A stretch of DNA of 64,000 nt from Aphrophora alni (GCA_963513935.1 OY740774.1:86452890-86516889), one strand, 5' to 3'. Positions 11,674 to 23,170 are shown, numbered from the stretch's first letter. The notes: a model not told the origin generated them from the letters alone. Numbers and translations are program-made.

Positions 11674-12685
11674 ATGAGTATAGTCCCTTACACCCAAATT
11701 CATTTTCCAAACCTAATTTTGTGGCCACTTACGTGCTTATTTAGAGACGAAAACGACAATGTACGGACAGCTTATATCAAAAATCGCATTTTTGATTTGC
11801 CTGAGCCACGAAACGTTAGAATAAAAAAAGGGAGTTTTTTTTTTTACGATAACAAAACTTACTCTGGTCATAGTATACTGGGTAAAGCGTAATTGAGCGT
11901 TTCAAAATTGTCAATAGCAGTACAGAATGGAGTGTAACCGTGTAACAACTAATAGGTTAGTAGTTCAAGTTGGTTGAACTGAATATTCTGTATGAATGGC
12001 ATCCATAGATAAGGCAGTACAGGGTGTGGCTTTATAGATATAGGAAGTACGTCATACAACACGTATCAGGTCTCATAAGTCATAAGCTAACATTAACAAA
12101 CCCACGCACAGCATCCGATTTCAATTGTATTACAAGACTTCTATCTCATGTAAATTTTATCGATTCGATTGAAACAGTTCGATATTTGAATGTGTATCTC
12201 GTAGCGGGGATTTGTGGATTTTAAAACGCGTAGGATGTGAGGTATTGTCGGAAGACAACTCGTAGATACGTCTAAAGTACACGTCATTAGTTGTAGTACA
12301 TAATAATACGTATAAATATTGTTGATTTACAGGATTGAAACTGGGCTAAATTTCGCCCAGAGCAATGAACCCGAATACTGTTTTTATGACCAATGTTATA
12401 TTTTTATCAGCTAGTTTTTTTTGGTCACAACTTTTTTAATTATCATCCACTTTGAAAGCAAAATAACAAAGAAACTATAATAATGTATGTTAAAAAATTC
12501 ATTTGTTTTACCATTGTAAAGAGGATTAAAAAAGTTGCAATGTAAGATTGACACATTGTTTTTACCAAAGTAATTTCCAATTCACGAGCACATTTTCTTT
12601 CTTTCTTTTTTTATATACTTTTTTGCTGTTATAAAAAAATATTTTATTTTCAAATTATTTGACAAACATCGTCATTGTTTCGTAA

Positions 12686-13478
12686 AAGCGCTTTGTGTTG
12701 CAATGTAGGGCGTCAAAAGACATCCTCGTTGAATCGTTACTTGATATGACTATTTGCACTGGTGGCATTAAATACAGAGTGTCTTAAACATTTGAGATTC
12801 GTGAAGTAGTTTTCCCTCTGTACAGAAAAAAAGTCCTAATATTTTATCAAAATCCATGCTTTATTTGTTAACACAGCGATGAAAAATTAAAAGTTGCCAT
12901 TAAAAAATTTTTTTTATAGGTTATGTAACTTATATAGTTCTATACTATGTAGATTTTATAGAGGACTTTATAAAGAAAACACTGAATCCTCCCCCTCCCC
13001 CCAAGCCAGTCAATAATACCGAAGCTATTTATTAAAACAAAGTATTAAATAACGACGCAAAAAAGTGATGGGTTTCCATTCGCGGCAATATTATTCCATT
13101 ACAAGACACTTCTGCCAAATCTGTCCCTCGACTGATGCCCCCTTTCACTAACCACCTGAGGCTGTATCCCTAGCTTCGTTCATGATTACTTACCAATCAG
13201 GAAATATTCATTAACATTGATATTTTTAGTTCACATTCCTGTATTTTAGTAAATCTTAATATTCTATATTAGAAAATCCCATTACCTGTAAATAAACACG
13301 AATAAACGTCGAACGTATTGCTGGGATCCACCGGCGCTGCTACTCTACTGTACAGAGGGAAAACTACTTCCTGAATATCATATGTTTAAGTCACTCTATA
13401 ATCAATTGTTATGTGCACATAGTAAAACGATTCAACGAGGATGTCTTTTGACGTCCTACACTATACCACAAGGCGCTC
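12686..13478. mobile_element. Family A long-TIR element, best-delimited copy
   Basis: Left arm about 12686-12826 and right arm about 13350-13478 are inverted repeats. Shared blocks, read outside in, are AAAGCGC, TGTAGGGCGTC, AAAAGACATCCTCGTTGAATCG, the AGAGTG and TTAAACAT region, GAAGTAGTTTTCCCTCTGTA and then CAG. The interior (13060-13330) holds blocks repeated inverted at 21200-21560: ATGGGTTTCCATTCGCGG, CCCCTTTCACTAACC, GTTCATGATTACTTA and CCCATTACCTG. There is no transposase frame, so it is non-autonomous. A target duplication could not be assigned with confidence. Confidence 0.75.
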
Positions 13479-14672
13479 TTTTTCCATTGAAAATTAATTA
13501 GTTTAAAACAAGTTTAAAACTCTCGTCACAACCTAAATTGAAAGGTTTTGTGATTATTTGCATATGTATGACTCAAGAAATGTGTGCATTGCTTATTGTA
13601 TAAATTCTGGCAAACTTCCCACTTGAAGTTTTGAAGTTGAAGGTGGAAACGAAGTATAAACTTCAGTTGGATTTATTTAACTGCAAAGGAAACACGTTGA
13701 GACGGGTCTTAGTGTCACATGCATATGCAAGCCTCGCGAAGCGGCGGTAGGACTTTAATTTGAATCCATTGACTTGATATACGACGCAATGTACTCTTGG
13801 GATGATTAGACATTCCTACAGAGTTGGATCTTGCAAGTTATTGTACATAGTTTAAGTTGTTAGATGCAATGTACGATGTTTACATACAGTTAATCAAATT
13901 GAAATAATTTGTAATATACAAGATAAATTGGATCACTGTCTGGAGTTTCATGAAGGATTATTTTTAATTGCTATAGTAACTTGAAGTTTGGAAACATGTT
14001 TTATTGTGCTAGCATGGACTCTCTCAGATTATTCAATCTTTATCAATCTTGGAGCATAGGAATTTAATTTTAATTTTATTTACCGTTTGAATAATTTAAA
14101 CTCCTATGTACAAAAATTCACTATCAGTATTCTCCCAAAATGACTAGAAATTGGATAAAAGAAATGGTACAGTTTGGATTTTTGAGAGTCTAAAGAAAAG
14201 ATCCACTAAAAATCGGTCCATTTAACTGAAAGGAAGTTTCATAAATAATTAACTGAAACTAATGTTACTTTATTTTGACTTTTTTATACCCATGGACGTA
14301 AAAACGTGTTTTTTACACTGACGTCTCTTGTATTTACAGTGTTTCATAAACGGCTCAACTTATTTTGATCGAATTTGATATCTGGCCATATCTCTAGTTG
14401 TTTTTATATTTTTCCTTAAAATATATTAACTGAAAATTTTGAAATCTCTGATTTTTTTTCAAAATAGACGCTTTCAATAATTTAACATATTTAGCCTAAA
14501 TGAGCGGTTTAAAACCCCAAACCAAATGTATTACTTGTTACAGCCTCAAGAATACCGTTTTGGTAGTTATGTGTAAAAAAACTAAAAGTCACCCTGTTAA
14601 CGTTACTTTGGCGCCGGCGATAGTGGGTGAACATACATCTCTGAGACCAGACCACGTCCTATCTCTCCTCAC
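13479..14672. other. AT-rich non-coding stretch
   Basis: No gene is seen. A slightly GC-richer patch (CGCGAAGCGGCGGTAGG) lies near 13735. No frame of interest was found. Confidence 0.45.
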
Positions 14673-14890
14673 CTAACCTAAGGCCAACTGGCCCTTTTCA
14701 GGGCCAGCGACACTCCTAGGTTTCGTTATTCTTATCAACATTCTTCGCACCAAGCCCTCGAAACCTTCCCGAGTCACAAATCCTTCCTCTTTCATCATCT
14801 ACCAGTCGCCTCCCGGCTGGACTCGACCTACATCAGGGCCAACTACACGTTCCCTGCACCTCTCTTCCTCTTCTACTAACCCGACCCTAC
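14673..14890 (-). pseudogene. Decayed GC-rich reading frame, unknown repeat protein
   Basis: This island is far less AT-rich than its surroundings. On the minus strand one frame runs about 72 codons with a single internal stop. It reads ...VVGPDVGRVQPGGDW, stop, MMKEEGFVTREGFEGL and on to RSVAGPEKGQLALG, stop. The charged, low-complexity-free composition looks like former protein rather than AT-rich noise. I do not recognise the family; a remnant of a transposable element or of a repeat-borne gene fragment is plausible. The frame overlaps the histone-like stem-loop at 14690-14705, which codes AGPEKG on this strand. At most one of the two readings need be meaningful. Confidence 0.4.
14690..14705 (+). 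promoter_or_regulatory. Histone-mRNA-type 3' stem-loop match (orphan)
   Basis: GGCCCTTTTCAGGGCC on the + strand fits the metazoan replication-dependent histone 3' stem-loop consensus exactly: a 6-bp stem GGCCCT/AGGGCC with a TTTC loop, the site recognised by SLBP. The upstream flank CCAACT is roughly the usual A-rich flank. The downstream flank AGCGAC is not the usual ACCCA, and no purine-rich U7-pairing element is obvious. No histone coding sequence was found just upstream. It may be a relic of a histone gene or chance within the minus-strand decayed frame. Confidence 0.3.
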
Positions 14891-15669
14891 GTCAACCCAT
14901 AAAGTTGTTCTAAAATGTGTAATATTTCACCTTTAATGAAATGTGTATCTGACCCGAAATATTGCACAAAATTACAAAAAAAAAAGTTAAAGAAAAACGG
15001 TTCAAGAATAAATGTCAAAAACGAAAATGAAGCTTGTCCAATTTAATTTAAAATTCTATTTTATTAAAACATTATTTATAGGGCGAGTTTAAAACGTAAA
15101 ACTAGTAACATTTATATATTTTAATGTTTTTAAAATGAAGACTCTTCCAGCTCCTATAACTAAAATCATTAATGAAGTAAAACACATTTTTATTTTTATT
15201 TTTTATTATTATTTTTTTACGTTATAGACATTATTGATATGATGTCAACAAATATTCTTTTAATGTTAGTATTAGGTTGGATCGGTGTGTGAGAAAGTTA
15301 GTGCTATATGTCTGTTACATGGCTTTTTTAATTTGTATAAATTATTATCTTATAAAGCATATATAACGTAAGGAATCTTGTACGTTGAATATTCGCAGCG
15401 TTTAGTTATGCGCATATTTGATTATTAAACATTGTAAACACGGCTGAAGTTATCTAGGCCTATTTTGACTTGCATTATGAGGCATGTTAGTCCGTAGTTC
15501 GTTTTAGGGTTTGAGTGACATTTCAATGAGTTGACTGTAAATTTGAAAAATAATAACAACCAGCCAGCTTTGATGAGAATTTTACAATAAAAACTTCGTG
15601 GGAAACCAATCACTGATCAAATAAAAGTTAATAAATTGTCTTTATATGTGTGTGGCTTGTAAAGAGAAC
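14891..15669. other. AT-rich non-coding stretch
   Basis: No gene or recognised element. The 62-codon minus-strand frame at 15425-15613 is unremarkable. Confidence 0.45.
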
Positions 15670-15905
15670 TAACCTAAGCTCAAATGGTGTTACGATCACG
15701 GGTGAATCTTTGCTTCTTCCAAGAGCTTCCTCTATTCCCTTTTATCTTGAACGACCTTCTTCAGTCACTCTTACTTAATCCTCCGTGTCTTCCAACTTTT
15801 CTTCTACCTCCTAGTTTGCCAATATAAAACGTATGCCCTTTCTCCATTCTTTCTACATGGCCTTGTCACTGTAGTCGGATGTGTCTCACTATTGTTATGA
15901 ACCGT
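15670..15905 (-). pseudogene. LINE reverse-transcriptase C-terminus remnant (copy 1)
   Basis: Read on the minus strand, 15831-15860 gives HVERMEKGHT, followed by FYIGKLGGRRKVGRHGG. This matches the (L)GHVxRM...GRRxxGRP segment near the C-terminus of many insect non-LTR retrotransposon reverse transcriptases. Further on, 15700-15720 reads EEAKIHP, the usual C-terminal EEAKxHPGL-type ending. Stops and frameshifts separate the blocks, so the copy is dead. It lies in the same orientation as copy 2 just upstream on this strand; they may be two 5'-truncated insertions or parts of a tandem. The clade is not assigned. Confidence 0.65.
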
Positions 15906-16034
15906 GGCTATCCACACACCCTCTTCTAACTTTTTATTTGTATTTTTTCACCATACAACGTTAGCAAAGGTAGATCTTTATATTTTCCACAAGATCGTTC
16001 TAACTACTCAATTTAGATCATAACCTTACTTTAC

Positions 16035-16480
16035 CTTCCGGCACTACAATCAATGATGAGCATTAGCATCCATTCCGATTCGTCTCCACTCTCTTCTATC
16101 CAACGCAGCCCGTCACCAATTCCCTGTCCTCATCACCCTCAGGTGATTATCCTACAGCCATCCCGTTCTATATCTTTTCTTTATTCTTTGTCCAATAATT
16201 AGGTTTTCAGTATTTATTTTCGCATTCAACCATACTTTACTTGAGTAACATGGCCCAATCAACTTCAAAACTCCCTATATCCTCCTCCTGGATCAAATCT
16301 TTTATCTGGCTGTTGCTGCGAATTCATCACATATCTTCCTCCTTCGCCAGACTATAGATTTGCTTTAATATCCTTCCTTCAAAGACTCTTAATGCAATAA
16401 TGTCACCAGTTAAGGAAGTCCATATATCCGCTGCAACTGCATCCTTCAGCGCATTAGTGTTTTCTACTGCGTAAGTTTTG
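16035..16480 (-). pseudogene. LINE reverse-transcriptase C-terminal domain remnant (copy 2)
   Basis: On the minus strand, a frame open for about 45 codons (from about 16480 to 16335) reads ...AADIWTSLTGDIIALRV, FEGRILKQIYSLAKEED. This corresponds to the YGxExWTLxxxD...ALRxFERKILRxIYGPVxEE stretch of insect non-LTR reverse transcriptases. Next comes RSNSQIKDLIQEEDI, then GHVTQVK after a frameshift, and finally RAALDRREWRRIG-MDANAHH at about 16055-16112, the typical LDRxEWRRIVxxAxxHxGL C-terminal motif. Several stops and frameshifts show it is inactive. It would have acted in target-primed reverse transcription. Only the portion C-terminal to the catalytic core is present, as expected from 5' truncation. 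Confidence 0.8.
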
Positions 16481-18420
16481 TCCTTTTACTAAGTAGTGTG
16501 GACCTGAAAAATTTCAAGAGGACATATTACGTTCTATTACGGTTATAATTTTATTCTTTATATTGTTGGACATTTTGTTTCCCCTGTTGAGGATAACTTA
16601 AAAAGAGTTAAAGTCTTGGACTCCTTTTAGATTAAAATGATATATTTAAATATCTACATCTCTCCTTCTTTTTTCCTGTTCAGAAACATAAAGCTTTTCG
16701 TGTAACTAAAGAGAACTCTGGTGGTGATTATTTATTTGTTTTGTAGTAAGGTAAATAGTATAGTTCAATGAATCTCACGAACCTTTTATATTAATTCCAA
16801 GTATCATCATTTTTAGTGAATGTGTGGTTTCAAACTTTGCTTATATTCAATACACCAGATAAAAGAGCATGCACATTATTTCTACTAGATAACTAAAGAA
16901 GGTACGTAGGTCGATAGACGTACGGAACTCTCAACAAATCATGGCTAATCGCGTGGTCAACCAGCATCGTACCTCGTTCATCGTACTTTCACCATGTTTA
17001 CCTTCATTGGATCTATTATAAACTGCATTATTTAAATAACACTACGCGTACATTACAATCAGGAAGTGATGATGGCATAACGTAAAGTGAAACCAGTCGC
17101 AACTAGTATCCTCGTCTTATCTTCATCTAATTACCCATCATTCCTGGCAACGCATTGTTTACACATTCTTGGAGGGTTCCTTTCCCTTTTTATATTTATC
17201 GATTGTGTGTAACATTTCATTATGTGGCACGCAAGCCGTTACATCAAAAATTCTTTGTCGTCGTATGTTTTCAAATTATTAGTTTCACTGGTAGTTTATT
17301 GATTAACTTTATCTCGGAATGTTAATATATTTTTTGTGTATGTGTTGGGTGTAGCCTTTAATCCAGAAAAAGATCTTGAAAGTTTTGTAATTTTTAAAAA
17401 TACCACAAAAAACTGTAATAAAATGACAACTATTTTGAAATAATAATTTCAATTTCTACTTCCTCACATAGACGTAATATAGAGAAATTATGAGATGGGT
17501 CAATAAACGAATGATGAGTTTTTCAGATATATCAGTTTTGTCTCCGAAAAGTTGTCTTTTTTTAAAAAATAACTTATGTTTATTTTTACACCTAGCGTTT
17601 TATTTATTTTATCAGGGCCTAATTTGGTTATATCCAGAGAATTAGTTTTTTTAAAATTTTTTAGATAACTCAGAATTTGAGGGTATATGATTATAAAACA
17701 AAATTATAATATTCTCAAAATAGGCATTAACGATTTTGATCAAATTTTGTTAATATGTAGTTCCTTAAGTAGGCCTACAAAAACAAAACGTATTGTAGAT
17801 TGCCTTCTTCCAAAAATGTAGATTGGTAAGTTATTGGTACAAAAAGAAAAATAAAAAAATAAATAAATAAAAAAATAAAAAAATTATAAAGAATAATTTC
17901 TCAAAATAGCCTTTACGAATATATTCAAATTTGAATTGTGTTGACATAAGCCCGTATGTAAATACACAAGTAAACTAAATTATGGTTCAGCAATGATTAT
18001 GGAAAAGTAGAATGAACATTAATCGCCGTTAAAAAGCTAGATTCGACTATAGGTAATGAAATTCGACTATATGTAAGGTTAGATTATGGAAAAAACTTCA
18101 CAAATTTTACCACTCACACAAACCCAAAATCATATATAAACTCGATAGACGTCAGAGAAAAAGTGCAAATAAGCTATTGACTTAATTTTTGAAATTGCAT
18201 CCGTTTTAAAACAATAATAATATGGAACAAAATTATCTTACCTTATAAATATATCACGTGACCTTTTTTATCTTTTAAATGAAACACGTTTTGGGACTTC
18301 CGTTTCATCATGAGATTAATATTGAATCACTAAATTAAAGTCACCAACACATTAAAATATGTGACACTATTTTATTATGTAATTTATTTCTATGTTTCAA
18401 CGACAAGATGTTTTAGTGGT
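16481..18420. other. AT-rich non-coding stretch
   Basis: No gene is seen. An A-rich AAAATAAATAAAT region lies near 17850-17880. No recognisable element. Confidence 0.45.
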
Positions 18421-18430
18421 TCAGTATTGA

Positions 18431-18462
18431 TCTGATGACGAGAGAGAAGTTCCGAAACGCGT
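18431..18462 (+). ncRNA. Hammerhead-like core motif (degenerate), copy 1
   Basis: CTGATGA, then 14 nt, then CGAAACGCGTC. These strings match two conserved core strands of hammerhead self-cleaving ribozymes (CUGANGA and GAAA) followed by a possible GUC cleavage triplet. A three-pair helix II (GAG with TTC, including one wobble) can be drawn, but the closing C-C pair is mismatched and helix I pairs poorly with the flanks. So this is a motif relic rather than a shown ribozyme. Related strings occur at 32536-32571 (minus), 46034-46066, 53594-53620 (minus) and 56560-56590. Confidence 0.3.
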
Positions 18463-18469
18463 CATATTT

Positions 18470-19904
18470 AAGAGAACAAAACACTACCGGATCTAAGTGG
18501 AAAACTACTTTATTCTATTCAATTAGTGACATGGATACTCAAAAATGTATTCATTAATAAACAAATGGACTCTTGAAAATTAAATTCATTTCCTCCCGTC
18601 TCTCAAATAGTTTACCCATACTGTCTTACTAGAACAAATAAATTCAAAAGTTATAAAAATACTCTTTTGCAAATTACCGAGGCCAGCATTTTAATCAAAC
18701 TAAGCTACCTTAAATCCTCCAAAATATAAAATATTTCTACGAGAAACTCGTAAAACATGATGTAAGTGGAAGTAGAACGGTATTGGGCAAGCTAGGGGGG
18801 GGGGAGAGGTTAACTATAAAACTCTAAAGCTATCGTACATCCTGGAGCGGTGACACAGGTGCCGCTAAGTGAATATATTGATTCTGTAGAAAGTTTCCCT
18901 TGATCATTGATAAACAGGGGTAATGTTCCGGCAGAGGTAAAACTGATGTCTGATCGGTTAGAATGTTTATATCTTTTAATCTTGTAGGAAATGTTATTTT
19001 GTTTAAAAAATATATTAATATAGTTGATATTGTAAAGGATGATTATTAGAGAGATGTAATTTTAAGTGTGAAGATTGTGACAATTAATTTGTATTTGGTG
19101 AGTAAAATATGAGTCAACTGTCGCATCCTCTTTACCATTTCTTTTTTCACTATAGTGCTTTCTATTTTTTTATTGTTTTGTAACCTATAAGAGTTTGAGG
19201 TTACGTTATTATCCTTTAAACTTTCTAACCAGGGCAGAATGATGATTTTGTGGTAAACAGATCGTTTGCGAAGACAGCCATTAGTGAAGTCTTGGTAGTC
19301 ATGCACTGTTTTTCATTCTGAGATCTAAGTGGTATTGCACAAACTTAGTATTAGCTAAGCAATGCTCTAATAATAGTATACTAATCCGATCGGAGAGTCA
19401 GACCTCTCTCAAAACCCTTGACTCAACACATATATCCTTCGAACTTGCTTCAGAATGTTTTCAGTCTTCCAAACTTGCCTCACTTGACTGGGTCCCAAGG
19501 GCACCGAAGTATCAAGTTCAAGATGCGTGTGGACAAGCTAATGTTTTTTTCGAGTGTACAGTAGGCAAAATGGGTTACAAAAATATCAAACAAATTATTA
19601 TTTACATGGCAGTGGTTTTTTACTGTTCTATCTAATTTTCTCTAAATTTTACATATCTTTCATGTAATTCTAAATCAAAGTTTTAGAGTAAAATATATAA
19701 AATAGTCGGAAAGTTGTTGCTACAAAACGATTGGGTCACCAGCCACCAAACCCCACCAACATTATCAGTGTAGATTTTATTTACAGCGATGAGTACTGCA
19801 TAAAATTTGCTACCACTGTGGATTCCAATAAATGTTAACTCAGTATACAAAGAGCAGTTTTGATTTGAGTTTCAGAGAACTAGAACTAGAGAGCTAGAAC
19901 TAGG
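18470..19904. other. AT-rich non-coding stretch
   Basis: No gene is seen. The 86-codon minus-strand frame at 19046-19306 has no recognisable motif. A short tandem of CTAGAACTAG-type units lies near 19878-19905. Confidence 0.45.
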
Positions 19905-20130
19905 AGGGAGGCGTTCCTGATACCTTGCGGTTTTGCCGTCATCCCCCACTCAATATAAAGAGTAACTGGGTGCAATCCACCACCAGCACCCCACCGCCAC
20001 CACGAAACCATTCCTCAGCGCACGCTCCCAGAAGCCGAAGCTTCCCGACAGGCCGAGCATGCGCTCCCATGGTACTCATGTCGGCAAGACTTCTTCGCCT
20101 ATGAATATTAATGTGCCTCGTCGCTGGATT
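19905..20130. other. GC-rich island, possible promoter-like or repeat-derived sequence
   Basis: This stretch is much richer in G and C than its surroundings (CACCACCAGCACCCCACCGCC, GCGCACGCTCCC). It has a TATAAAG at 19954-19960 about 25-30 bp before the GC-rich part, which would suit a + strand core promoter. No downstream coding frame was found. The block GGGGGATGACGGCAAAACCGC on the minus strand has the look of a dispersed repeat. Function is unknown. Confidence 0.35.
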
Positions 20131-20659
20131 TACAGGAACTATTTATTGACTGTATTAAAACATTTAAGGATCAAAGATTACTTTTCTAATTTTAACGGAA
20201 ACAAATCCTGACTTTAAATAATAAGATGAACTTATAGTAATTTATATAAACACTTAAAACAAAGCTGAAAGAACGTCGAAATGTAGGGTTTGTGCCAAGA
20301 CCACCTGTGTTTTTATTGCTGTGATGCACGCTATTTGGAAATCTTATAAATATAACTAGTCTTGAGTTAGATGCATTATAAAATATAACAACCACTTCTC
20401 TACTATCATTTTGCATTTATTACTTTAACGATGAACTTATCTCTGCGTTGTCTACTTTATGATTCAGATAGTCTCTAGGATTTAGTATGTTTAGATATAT
20501 ACAATTGTCACAATGAAATAGCATGTCCTGTCTCTAAAGTTTTATATTCTATTTTCACACGCGAAAAAAAAACCAGGACGTGAGAAATCATCCTACATTT
20601 TCAAAAAATAAACAAACTTTTAAATAAAATAATATATTTTTTTAAATATTAAATTGAAG

Positions 20660-21930
20660 GTGCCTGTTGTTGTCCTTATAGTTGATTATAGAGTAGCACA
20701 TACATATGTTAGTGAGGAAGTGTTTTTCCTTCTCTATAAATACCCACCGGATGTCAATATTAGTTCGTTAATTTGGTAGCACATCCATACATTCTCACGC
20801 CATGTAATACTGTTTGTGTACACGTAATGAAATTTTCTAACATAGATTTACTAAAATACTGGTAATGGGAGAGTTATTTGTAAATCTTGTTGATAATAAT
20901 TATTATATAGTACTAAAAATTGTGTTATATATATTTCTGTATAGATTCAATTCACTTTTTACGTTAAAGGGGATGTAGGTTCTGCCTAGAGTCCTCGAGA
21001 TTTCCAAGCCAGTACTCACTGTAAGTGATGTTACTGTTAAAGAGTATCAGTGCAAGCAAGAGCACTTCATGATGACTTGTAGGACGTCGAACATCGTCTT
21101 CTTTGAATCAATAACGGTAACTTCGTTGCGCGCTTTAGAATTGATTATAAAGTTATAAAACATATGATACTGAGGACGTAGATTTCCTCGACTCAATGGT
21201 ATGTACAGTACAGAGCGGGAAGCGTTTTGGGCTTTATACAAACAATTTCACAATGTTTAGTACCGGTTAAGAGATTTACAATATAGAAAAATACTATTTA
21301 CTAAAGTACAGGAAATGGGAAGTGAACTAAAAATCTCATTGTTAATTATTATTTCCTGATTGATAAGTAATCATGAACGAAGATAGGGAGGTTTATACAG
21401 GGATACAGCCTCAGGCGGTTAGTGAAAGGGGGCATCAGATGAGGGGCAGATTTGGGTGAAGAGTCTAGTAATGGAATAGTACAACCTTAAAAGCGGCGAT
21501 ATTTTGGTTTTATTTATTCCAAATTTTGTACCATGGCCCGCGAATGAAAACCCATCACTTTTTTGCGTCTTTATTTAATTTTTTTTTTTAAATAAATAGT
21601 TCGGTTTTATTGACCAGCATGGGGGGGGGTTCAGTTTTTGCCTTATAAGGTCCTCTATAAACTTTACATTGTATAGAATGATATGAGTGTGTTCCACAAT
21701 CTGTAAAAAATAAAATGACGACTTTTCATTTTTCATGACTATCTCAACCAATAATGATTGATTTTGACAAAACTGTAGGAACATTTTTGTTTCCTGCACA
21801 GAGGAAATACTACTTCCTGAATCGCATGTTGTTTAAGACACTCTATAATTAAATGCCACCAGCGCAAATAGTCATATCAAGTAACGATTCAGCGAGGATG
21901 TCTTTTGACGTCCTCTACGTCAAATACAAC
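20660..21930. mobile_element. Family A copy, about 1.27 kb
   Basis: The left end shows GTTGATTATAGAGTAGCAC and GAGGAAGTGTTTTTCC (20680-20735). The right end shows GGAAATACTACTTCCTGAATCG, CACTCTATAATTAAATGCC and the palindrome AGGATGTCTTTTGACGTCCT at 21895-21914. Its interior 21367-21560 is the reverse complement of 13020-13215 (GTAATCATGAACGAAG, GGTTAGTGAAAGGGGGCATC, GCGAATGAAAACCCATCAC). It is thus related to the 12686-13478 element with the internal part inverted. The left palindrome is lost. No coding frame was found. Confidence 0.7.
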
Positions 21931-22054
21931 ACAACGTTGACGCGTTTTAAGGCCTACTAATCAATACTGGACATCGCGAAATTTACGGTTATCCTCTGTA
22001 ATTATATAAATATGAAATTAACTAAATATGTAATATTCATAACACAAAATTGGA

Positions 22055-22290
22055 AATTAAATTGATATTATTCTCGTTTTAAATACATGTACAAATAATG
22101 GGAAAGTAATTGTAAATTTCGTTCCTTACTATTATAATAATATGACCACTAAGTAATCACTAATAATTAAGGGTATTATTACATACTATATTATTTAACC
22201 TTGCTTATAATTTTTCTTTCCACTATAGTTTACATCCTATGATGGTTAAAATCATTCCAAAAGTCGCCACTATGCTTTGGTTTTTTACAT
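22055..22290 (+). mobile_element. Family A internal fragment
   Basis: CAAATAATGGGAAAGTAATTGTAAAT and TATGACCACTAAGTAATCACTAA match blocks at 6840-6930 and 51800-51890 in the same order. It lies shortly after the 20660-21930 copy and may be a second insertion or a displaced part of it. Confidence 0.55.
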
Positions 22291-22990
22291 TACAATGTGA
22301 GAAAGTTATTGTAATTTTTTAACCATCAATATAAAAGAAGAAGAACTCGAGTGAATACAATCACTTCTCATAAACACGTCTCCTATTCGTTTTGGTCTTA
22401 AACGATGTTTTTCCTCCACGAGAAAGTGTACTAGGACACGCTTCATAAATTATAGTGATGAGGAAACCAAAAAACTTCACAACAAATGAAAGAAACTCTT
22501 TTCTCAGGTTTGACGCTTAATTATTATGCTCAAGAGAAAACAAAACAACGCTAATTAGGCGTGGTTACGTAGTGATTGTTATTATGAGCAACCAGAAGTG
22601 TTTCCTGAAAACCTTATCAGACGAAACCAAGAGCTGGAGCGTAACTGAGTTAATCTTTTGTAATTAATACAACACGGAAATAGTTTCGTTTTAAAGAAAC
22701 TTGGTTAATTGTTTGTTACTGCTTAAGTGCTGAGACAGAGAGATTTTAAGTAATAGATTGCTTAATTGGTTGATTTGTAACTTGTTAAAAATATTTATGG
22801 AATTGTATAAAATAGTTTTCGATTGAAAACTTTGTTTTAGAATTCCATTCTCCAGAAGAATTCAGTTCATAGAGAGAGTAAGTTGAAGAAATAAAAAGTA
22901 CTGTGGATGTGTCCAATTTTTGTTCCTAATTAAATTTTTATTTTTTGAGCATTATCGTTTCATATACATTCAATAAATCGTTCTTTTAAT

Positions 22991-23010
22991 CCTAACCTAA
23001 CCTAACCTAC
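22991..23010 (-). repeat. Telomere-type (CCTAA)n interstitial repeat
   Basis: Four units of CCTAA, the complement of the arthropod telomeric TTAGG. Other such tracts are at 36634-36672, 51181-51202 and 54544-54567. Confidence 0.85.
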
Positions 23011-23034
23011 TGTTACTACTGTTTAATTGAACAA

Positions 23035-23170
23035 AACACCATACATGTTCCAATTTGATTAAAATCTATCAACGCGTTTGGACTGTAGAACACTACACGC
23101 ACAACAGAAAGATATAATTACAAAAACAGCCATTTAAAAAAATTAAATCTAAAAATAGATATAATTCAAA
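23035..23170 (+). repeat. Common insect dispersed-repeat tail
   Basis: AATTTGATTAAAATCTATC...CGTTTGGACTGTAGAAC and then ACAGAAAGATATAATTAC closely parallel 54985-55100 (AATTTGATTAAAATCGG, CCATTTGGACTGTAGAAC, then a GACA run). This motif type is widespread in insect genomes as the 3' part of repetitive elements (general knowledge). Both copies here lie within about 500 bp of a TTAGG-type tract. Confidence 0.55.

Larger units (their letters stand above)
10890..12685 (+). mobile_element. Family A internal modules, with a nested palindrome
   Basis: It carries two internal modules of family A. Module M1 is a CCAATAGGATAAGAC-type block at about 10890-11060 (AGAGTCTTATCCAATAG near 11000). Module M2, at about 11640-11830, has a GTGGCCACTTACGTGCTT and GACAATGTACGGACAGC block matching those at 36225-36400, 38940-39110 and 43530-43680. 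Between them lie the TTCTCTATTTGTCATCGTAG and GTGTTAAGTTGAATAACTAA blocks shared with 43350-43470. A 233-bp palindrome at 11441-11673 interrupts the unit. A short hairpin, CTGGGC-8 nt-GCCCAG, sits at 12341-12360. No protein is encoded. Confidence 0.55.
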
